From positions 1 through 6,503 of the forward strand of contig JAIPFU010000097.1 in the NCBI GenBank assembly GCA_021736505.1: a stretch of 6,503 bases of DNA, in the 5' to 3' direction. The position numbers and the translations under genes are program-made. Origin of the DNA: Spirochaetia bacterium. Lineage in GTDB: Bacteria; Spirochaetota; Spirochaetia; PWKH01. The notes under the pieces are model-generated. The model did not search any database. It had not been told where the DNA came from and worked only from the letters and a program-made list of their open reading frames with translations. Shown in pieces: positions 1-4,637 of the stretch (position 1 is the stretch's first letter; each line of letters opens with the position of its first letter).

Positions 1-1028
1 TGCGGATTGCGCTGGCGGGCAGGACGAATGCGGGGAAATCTTCACTTTTCAATTTGTTTCTCAAAGAGGATCGCTCCATAGTTTCTGATATTCATGGAAC
101 AACCAGGGATTATATTGAGTCGTGGATTACGGTTCGCGGAATTCCGGTGCGGCTGTATGATACCGCAGGTTTCCGTTTCGGCGATCAGGCTGAGAAGCTG
201 CAGAGCTCATCTAACTTGGTTGGCACGGATAGACCGGTTGGCACGGATAGACCGGTTGGAATGGATAGCTCGGCTGGCATGGATAGCTCGGCTGGCATGG
301 ATAGCTCGGTTGGCATGGATAGCTCGGTTGGCACGGCTGATATTAAAGGCAGTTCTGAGCCGAAATCGGAGCCGTCAGAGTTGGGATTAGAAGCGACAGA
401 GACAGAAAAAGCGCTGAATTCCGCTGCGCGTTCGGAAATTTCCCGGAGGGATAGCATTGAATTTGAAGGAATCCGCAGGAGTGAACGAATTACTGAAACA
501 GCGGATCTTGTGATGTATCTTTTTGATGGCGAAGCGGGCGTTTCTCAGGATGACCGCCGCGTATATCGTGAGCATCAGGATGACCCGCGGTGGATTTTTG
601 TCTTCAGCAAGTCTGATCTCATGAAAGGGGCGGCGGAAAATGATACTTCAGAAAATGATTCTCCAAAAAATGATGCTTCGGATTTTGATGAGTCAAAGAT
701 TGATGCTTCGGAGTTTGATGCCATTGCTGTGAGCGCCAAGACAGGGGAAGGGTTTTCCTTGCTGGAAGAAGCTGTGGTTAAGGCCGCTTCTGCCGGCGGT
801 GACATCAATAATGGGGTGATCATTGATTCCCAGCGCCAGAAGGACCTGCTGGAAAGCGCCGTGGAGGCCTTGGACAGGGGACTCGAAGCCGCAGCGGAGG
901 GAATGCCCGTGGATATAATTGCGCCGGAACTGCAGGATGCGCTGCAGACCCTCGGGGAGCTTACCGGAGAAGTGACCAGCGATGATGTGCTGAACAATAT
1001 CTTCTCCGGCTTCTGCGTGGGCAAGTAG
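1..1028 (+). CDS. mnmE: tRNA modification GTPase MnmE (TrmE), C-terminal part, 5' truncated by the window edge
   Basis: MnmE is a K+-activated GTPase that works with MnmG to install the (carboxymethyl)aminomethyl group at C5 of wobble U34 in certain tRNAs. The frame is open from base 3, so the gene begins outside the window; about 220 N-terminal residues (folate-binding domain and part of the helical domain) are missing by comparison with E. coli. In order I see G1 GRTNAGKS (bases 21-44, keeping the Asn that coordinates K+ in the family), G2 GTTRD (96-110), G3 DTAG (159-170), a G4-like SKSD (606-617), G5 SAKTGEG (about 732-752), and the C-terminal FCVGK ending, equivalent to the FCIGK tail with its essential Cys. 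Two insertions stand out: about 88 extra residues in switch II (about 180-449) and an acidic repeat between G4 and G5. The segment resembling DEVERIG (DSIEFEG, from base 450) keeps the Glu aligned with the E. coli catalytic E282. The reading frame is intact, so the gene is probably functional. Identity is certain; function of the insertions is unknown. Confidence 0.96.
   Translation, partial: RIALAGRTNAGKSSLFNLFLKEDRSIVSDIHGTTRDYIESWITVRGIPVRLYDTAGFRFGDQAEKLQSSSNLVGTDRPVGTDRPVGMDSSAGMDSSAGMDSSVGMDSSVGTADIKGSSEPKSEPSELGLEATETEKALNSAARSEISRRDSIEFEGIRRSERITETADLVMYLFDGEAGVSQDDRRVYREHQDDPRWIFVFSKSDLMKGAAENDTSENDSPKNDASDFDESKIDASEFDAIAVSAKTGEGFSLLEEAVVKAASAGGDINNGVIIDSQRQKDLLESAVEALDRGLEAAAEGMPVDIIAPELQDALQTLGELTGEVTSDDVLNNIFSGFCVGK
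219..326 (+). repeat. Six in-frame copies of an 18-base tandem repeat inside mnmE
   Basis: Units lie at 219-236, 237-254, 255-272, 273-290, 291-308 and 309-326, with a degenerate seventh start at 327-332. The typical unit is GTTGGCATGGATAGCTCG, encoding VGMDSS. The first two units encode VGTDRP, and units four and five start with Ala instead of Val. Adjacent copies are identical or differ at a few bases, which suggests recent expansion by slippage or unequal exchange. Because 18 is divisible by 3, copy-number change lengthens or shortens the protein without a frameshift. The repeat is stop-free in several frames, which explains overlapping spurious reading frames on both strands here. Confidence 0.97.
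636..710 (+). repeat. Five in-frame copies of a degenerate 15-base repeat in mnmE, between G4 and G5
   Basis: Units at 636-650, 651-665, 666-680, 681-695 and 696-710 encode ENDTS, ENDSP, KNDAS, DFDES and KIDAS, with a partial sixth (EFDA) from 711. The copies are more diverged than the 18-base array but keep a constant 15-base period with GAT in the third codon of every unit. The product is a polar, acidic, probably disordered loop just after the G4 motif. It makes the G4-G5 spacing roughly 20 residues longer than I recall for E. coli MnmE. Confidence 0.85.
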
Positions 1029-1050
1029 AAAATAGGTCAATGGTAGACTA

Positions 1051-1080
1051 GCAAGCGGATGGCTGGCAAGCGGATGGCTG
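1051..1080 (+). repeat. Perfect two-copy 15-base tandem repeat between mnmE and mnmG
   Basis: GCAAGCGGATGGCTG occurs at 1051-1065 and again at 1066-1080 without mismatch. It begins 22 bases after the mnmE stop and is not translated with either neighbour. Its junction contains GGCTGGCA, which also occurs in the 18-base array inside mnmE, so the two may share an origin, though such a short match could be chance. No hairpin or promoter role is evident. Confidence 0.9.
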
Positions 1081-1160
1081 GGCGAAAGAAGTGTCAGTAG
1101 AAGACAGTACGTGGAAGGAAAATAGGAAGATGAAATATATAAGAAAAACAGGGAATCGGC

Positions 1161-2963
1161 ATGGATTTTGATGCTATCGTGGTCGGCGGCGGACACGCCG
1201 GTATAGAAGCGGGATTAGCCCTGGCAAGACTTCAGTTCTCTACCCTCTTTATCACTCAGAGCCTTGATGCAGTGGGGAGACTCTCCTGTAATCCCGCCAT
1301 CGGAGGACTCTCGAAGGGCAATATTGTCCGGGAAATAGATGCTCTCGGCGGAGAAATGGGCAAACTCATCGATCAAACCATGATTCAGTTCCGGATCCTC
1401 AATAGAAGGCGAGGCCCTGCGGTGCAGGCACCCCGTGCCCAAGCCGACAAGTTCAGCTACAACCGACTGGCTAAGGAGACCCTGGAACAGCAGAAAAACC
1501 TTCATGTCTTTCAGGATACCGTAACTGACCTCATTATTGATGCCTCAGGGCAGGCCGTGGAGGGAGTGATCACTGAAAGGGGGAAGCGCTTCACCGCTCG
1601 GACGGTGGTGCTGACCACTGGGACCTTTATGGAGGGAAAAATCTTCATCGGCGAATTTGAAGCCGCCAACGGGAGATTGGGAGAACCTGCCGCAGTCGGT
1701 CTCGGTACGAACTTGAGACGCTTGGGATTCACCGTGGGACGATTGAAGACGGGAACCCCAGCAAGGGTAAGAAAGAGCTCACTGGATTTTGACAAGATGG
1801 AGGAGCAGCCCGGCGACGAACTTATGCTGCCCTTCTCCTTTTCCAACGATGCGGTTGACCGCACTTCGGTAGCCTGTTACATCACCCACACCAATAAACG
1901 GACCCATAATGTGATTGGGGATAATATTCACCGATCACCCCTTTACGGCGGCAAAATTGTCGGACTCGGGCCCCGCTACTGTCCCTCAATCGAGGACAAG
2001 GTGGTTCGCTTCCCGGATCGGGATCGTCATCAGATATTCGTTGAACCTGAAGGCTTGGGTACAGAGGAGATGTATCTGAACGGGATTTCATCATCCCTGC
2101 CTGAGGATGTGCAGGAGAGCTTTATTCACTCTATTCCCGGTTTGGAGCACGCTGAAATTATGCGGCCCGGCTATGCTGTGGAATATGATTTCCTCGATCC
2201 GACGCAGCTATACGCCTCCCTGGAAACAAAGCGGTATAAAAATCTCTTTCTAGCAGGGCAGACCAACGGCACCTCCGGATACGAGGAGGCGGGCTGTCAG
2301 GGTTTGATGGCAGGAATAAACGCCGGGATGAAGATGCTCGGCCGGGAGCCGCTGGTCCTGTCCCGGGCAGAGGCCTACACAGGGGTGCTGATCGATGATC
2401 TTATCACCAAGGGTACCCAAGAACCTTACCGAATGTTCACGTCACGGGCTGAGTATCGGCTGAACCTGCGTCACGACTCAGCGGACCAGCGGCTGATGGA
2501 GAAGGGCTATGCCGCGGGCTTGCAGAGTGAAGAGGCCATTCAGCGGCTGCGGTACAAAATCTCCCGAATAGATGAGGTGAAGGAAATACTCACTTCCCGC
2601 CGTCATCATGGGAAAGATTTGTCACAGCATTTGAAGAAACCTGAAGTGAATTTGCATACGCTTCCCCTGGAAGTCCCGGAACTTGAAGCTTTTGATGAAA
2701 CCGTGCTGCGTCATGCAGAGCTGGATATCAAATACGACGGATATATACAGCGGCAGGAACAGCAGGTGAAACGATTCCAGCGCATGGAGCGTATTCGTAT
2801 ACCTGATGATTTCGATTATCAGTCAGTCGAGGGGATCTCTAATGAATCCAAGGAGAAACTTGAGAAGATTCGCCCCAGGTCTGCAGGGCAGGCCTCCAGA
2901 ATTTCCGGGGTGAGGAATTCAGATGTCGCCGTACTGATGGTACTGCTGGGCAGAAAATCATGA
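1161..2963 (+). CDS. mnmG: tRNA uridine-5-carboxymethylaminomethyl(34) synthesis enzyme MnmG (GidA)
   Basis: MnmG is the FAD- and NADH-dependent partner of MnmE; the complex modifies C5 of wobble U34 in tRNA, using methylenetetrahydrofolate as carbon source. The 600-residue product is close to the usual 620-630. The N-terminal Rossmann dinucleotide motif GGGHAG is at residues 9-14, followed by SCNPAIGG (42-49, with conserved Cys43), REIDALGGEMG and GPAVQAPRAQADK. The first family signature PRYCPSIEDK carries the second conserved Cys (274). The second signature starts with AGQTNGTSGYEEAG at residue 365. YRMFTSRAEYRLNLR and the C-terminal helical tail with GYIQRQ, IPDDFDY and GQASRISG (576-583) complete the fold. 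The ATG start follows an AGGGA at suitable distance and gives the canonical short N-terminus. The stop overlaps the rsmG start by 4 bases. No key residue appears missing. Confidence 0.98.
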   Translation: MDFDAIVVGGGHAGIEAGLALARLQFSTLFITQSLDAVGRLSCNPAIGGLSKGNIVREIDALGGEMGKLIDQTMIQFRILNRRRGPAVQAPRAQADKFSYNRLAKETLEQQKNLHVFQDTVTDLIIDASGQAVEGVITERGKRFTARTVVLTTGTFMEGKIFIGEFEAANGRLGEPAAVGLGTNLRRLGFTVGRLKTGTPARVRKSSLDFDKMEEQPGDELMLPFSFSNDAVDRTSVACYITHTNKRTHNVIGDNIHRSPLYGGKIVGLGPRYCPSIEDKVVRFPDRDRHQIFVEPEGLGTEEMYLNGISSSLPEDVQESFIHSIPGLEHAEIMRPGYAVEYDFLDPTQLYASLETKRYKNLFLAGQTNGTSGYEEAGCQGLMAGINAGMKMLGREPLVLSRAEAYTGVLIDDLITKGTQEPYRMFTSRAEYRLNLRHDSADQRLMEKGYAAGLQSEEAIQRLRYKISRIDEVKEILTSRRHHGKDLSQHLKKPEVNLHTLPLEVPELEAFDETVLRHAELDIKYDGYIQRQEQQVKRFQRMERIRIPDDFDYQSVEGISNESKEKLEKIRPRSAGQASRISGVRNSDVAVLMVLLGRKS

Positions 2964-3652
2964 GTGGGAGAGATCTGCTGAGAAAAGGGTTGGAGGCACT
3001 TCAGCTTCCCTTTACTGAGGTGCAGCTGGAGCAGCTGAACAGCTATTATGAAGAACTGAGCTTCTGGAATCCTTCACACAAGCTGGTGGCAGCGGAAGGT
3101 GCAGAGCTGATTACCCGGCACATCATGGATGTACTGACTCCTTTGAAGGAATTGCGCCAACGGTTCCCTGTGCTGGAAATGCCAGAATGCAGTATTGTCG
3201 ATATCGGTTCAGGGGGAGGACTCCCGGGTATCCCCTTAGCTGTCATGCTGGATCAGCTGAGGATGGTGCTGATAGAGCGATCCGGCCGCAGAGCAGGATT
3301 CCTGCGAAACTGTGTTGTGATGGCGGGGCTTTCCGACAGAGTTGCAGTTTATGAAGGGGATGTGAAGGAGTATGCCGCATCTCTTCGATCCCTTGCAGGC
3401 GGGCTCTTTGATGCTGTAACTTGCAGGGCGGTCATGTCGATTTCTGATCTGTATCAACTAGTGGAGCCGCTGAGAAAAAAAGAGAGTTTCATGTTTTTGT
3501 ATAAAGGAATGACTGATCGGGCGGAGGCGGAGCTGCACGATTTGAAAATTTCAGGACGGATGCAGAAGGGTGAAGGGAGTGAACTGATTATGCTGGAAAA
3601 TCCGGAGAACCCCGGCCATGAGCGGTGCATGGTAGTTCTTGAACAGAAATGA
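2960..3652 (+). CDS. rsmG: 16S rRNA (guanine(527)-N7)-methyltransferase RsmG (GidB)
   Basis: RsmG uses S-adenosylmethionine to methylate N7 of G527 in the 530 loop of 16S rRNA; loss gives low-level streptomycin resistance in several bacteria. The 230-residue product matches the family length (about 205-240). The N-terminal region has FWNPSHKLVA, equivalent to the WN..NLT segment, then RHIMDVL, equivalent to HxLDSL. The class I methyltransferase fold shows the SAM loop VDIGSGGGLPGIP (residues 80-92) and the following acidic strand end LIERSGRRAGFL. FDAVTCRAV provides the conserved R-A near the active site. The start ATG overlaps the mnmG stop as ATGA, with no strong ribosome binding site of its own, so translational coupling to mnmG is likely. 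The pairing mnmG-rsmG is common across bacteria. Confidence 0.96.
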   Translation: MSGRDLLRKGLEALQLPFTEVQLEQLNSYYEELSFWNPSHKLVAAEGAELITRHIMDVLTPLKELRQRFPVLEMPECSIVDIGSGGGLPGIPLAVMLDQLRMVLIERSGRRAGFLRNCVVMAGLSDRVAVYEGDVKEYAASLRSLAGGLFDAVTCRAVMSISDLYQLVEPLRKKESFMFLYKGMTDRAEAELHDLKISGRMQKGEGSELIMLENPENPGHERCMVVLEQK

Positions 3653-3692
3653 TATGGTATGATCAGAATAGGTCTGTACTGTATATCCCTTG

Positions 3693-3708
3693 TTTAAATT
3701 AATTTAAA
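3693..3708. repeat. Perfect 16-base A/T palindrome just upstream of uppP
   Basis: TTTAAATTAATTTAAA is its own reverse complement over all 16 bases. It ends within the AAAGG at 3706-3710 that is the best available ribosome-binding element for uppP. A dimeric regulator site, or a weak stem hiding the ribosome site, is imaginable, but A/T-only palindromes also arise by chance in A/T-rich gaps. No function can be assigned from the sequence. Confidence 0.8.
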
Positions 3709-3723
3709 GGTATGGTTTTTTCT

Positions 3724-4527
3724 ATGAATATTGTTGAATCAATGTATCTGGGGTTTCTTCAGGGAATAACTGAATTCCTTCCTGTCTCAAGTTCCGGCCA
3801 TTTAGTGATTTCCCGGGATCTGCTCGATATACAGGGGGTTCCGCAAATTTTTGATATCTACCTCCATCTGGCAACTTTGCTGGCAATAATTATTGTCTTC
3901 AGGGGAATTATTTTTCGTATCATCAGGTCTCTTTGGGCACTGGCAAGGTCTTCAGTTGAAGAAGAGCACCGCAAGGATCTTCATCTGACCGCCGTAGCTG
4001 TCCTTTCAACAGCTTTTACTGTGGTGACTGCCCTGCTGCTGGAACGTATTAAGCCGGTGGATCAGGAAGTCCTAATACGGATGGTATATGCGCTTTTTCT
4101 TGTTACCGCTGCACTCCTCATAGCGGCTAAATTTTTCCATGGGAAAACACCGCTTCAGCAGATTTCATACAAGCAGGGTTTGATTATTGGAATAGCCCAA
4201 GGTTTCGGCACCCTTCCCGGTATTTCGCGCTCAGGTTCAACTATAGCTTTTTCCCTTATCAGCGGAATTGACAGAAAAGCGGCGGGGGAATACTCTTTTC
4301 TTATCTCCATACCAGCTGTGGTGGGAGCTTTTGTTTATTCATCATTCCGCTATAGTGCTGAAACAGTAGAGATTAGTCAGGCCGCTGCCATTTTGGGTTC
4401 TTTGACAGCATTTATTGTTGGATATGCGGCATTGAAACTGCTTTTGAAATTGATACAAGGGGGGAAACTATATCTGTTCAGTATTTATTTAATTCCCTTG
4501 GGCATCTACGGTTTAGTAACCCATTGA
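3724..4527 (+). CDS. uppP: Undecaprenyl-diphosphate phosphatase UppP (BacA family)
   Basis: UppP is an integral membrane enzyme that dephosphorylates undecaprenyl diphosphate to the monophosphate, recycling the lipid carrier for peptidoglycan and other envelope polymers; overexpression confers bacitracin resistance. The 267-residue product has the usual length and multiple hydrophobic segments. The first active-site block LQGITEFLPVSSSGH (residues 12-26) contains the (E/Q)xxxE motif as Q13/E17, plus Ser and His26. FDIYLHLATLLA follows, and the second block PGISRSGST (165-173) carries the catalytic Arg169. YSFLISIPAVVGA is also typical. I chose ATG 3724 because MNIVESMYLGFLQG is the standard family beginning. 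ATG 3712, four codons upstream, is possible, but only one base separates it from AAAGG. For 3724 the spacing is 13 bases, rather long. The gene may be read with rsmG or from its own promoter; none is convincing. Confidence 0.96.
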   Translation: MNIVESMYLGFLQGITEFLPVSSSGHLVISRDLLDIQGVPQIFDIYLHLATLLAIIIVFRGIIFRIIRSLWALARSSVEEEHRKDLHLTAVAVLSTAFTVVTALLLERIKPVDQEVLIRMVYALFLVTAALLIAAKFFHGKTPLQQISYKQGLIIGIAQGFGTLPGISRSGSTIAFSLISGIDRKAAGEYSFLISIPAVVGAFVYSSFRYSAETVEISQAAAILGSLTAFIVGYAALKLLLKLIQGGKLYLFSIYLIPLGIYGLVTH

Positions 4528-4551
4528 TTTCCGAACTGTTTAGCAAATAAA

Positions 4552-4606
4552 AAGTAAGTAAGTAGAAATAATCAAGTACATAAAATCAAGTAAAAGTAAG
4601 CAAGTA
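4552..4606 (+). repeat. Cluster of seven AAGTA motifs between uppP and ftsK
   Basis: AAGTA occurs at 4552, 4556, 4560, 4574, 4588, 4594 and 4602. The first three overlap as a 4-base AAGT tract, and AATCAAGTA is repeated at 4570-4578 and 4584-4592 with a 14-base period. The strand is very poor in C and G otherwise. It looks like a decayed simple-sequence repeat. It lies entirely in the untranslated gap and ends 16 bases before the ftsK ribosome site. TTGATT at 4524-4529 and TAAAAA at 4548-4553 form a weak possible promoter just ahead of it. Confidence 0.75.
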
Positions 4607-4622
4607 ATTTAAACCATTTGAA

Positions 4623-4629
4623 AAGGAGG
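4623..4629 (+). promoter_or_regulatory. Strong ribosome binding site fixing the ftsK start at GTG 4638
   Basis: AAGGAGG is a full match to the 16S 3' end and lies 8 bases before GTG 4638. That GTG is the only start-type codon between the in-frame stop TAA at 4605 and the first membrane helix, so the start is well determined despite not being ATG. It is the strongest ribosome site in the window. Confidence 0.9.
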
Positions 4630-4637
4630 AAGCAGGA

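Noticed and set aside
54..56. TTG 54 as a start codon for the first gene
   Set aside because: The same frame is open to the left edge and encodes the P-loop GRTNAGKS upstream of this TTG, so the gene starts outside the window.
94..457. Overlapping open frames on both strands across the mnmE repeat (94-390 + and 185-457 -)
   Set aside because: They exist because the 18-base unit is stop-free in several frames. Their products are repeats of the unit with no domain, and the mnmE frame carries all GTPase motifs.
1136..1143. TATATAAG as a -10 box for mnmG
   Set aside because: No -35-like element lies at proper spacing, and it would leave a leader of only about a dozen bases including the ribosome site.
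1029..1160. Chromosome origin features (DnaA boxes) near mnmG
   Set aside because: No TTATCCACA-like box or cluster was seen in the gaps of this window, although mnmG often lies near oriC.
693..1196. Minus-strand open frame of 167 codons spanning the mnmE end and the gap
   Set aside because: It is antisense to the conserved MnmE C-terminus, with low-complexity Leu/Ser/Pro content and no family resemblance.
3639..3663. TTGAAC and TATGAT as a promoter for uppP
   Set aside because: The elements are separated by only 13 bases, too close for a standard promoter; no better-spaced pair was found.
4528..4637. Intrinsic terminator between uppP and ftsK
   Set aside because: I found no GC-rich stem followed by a T tract in this gap; the A/T-rich sequence alone is not enough.
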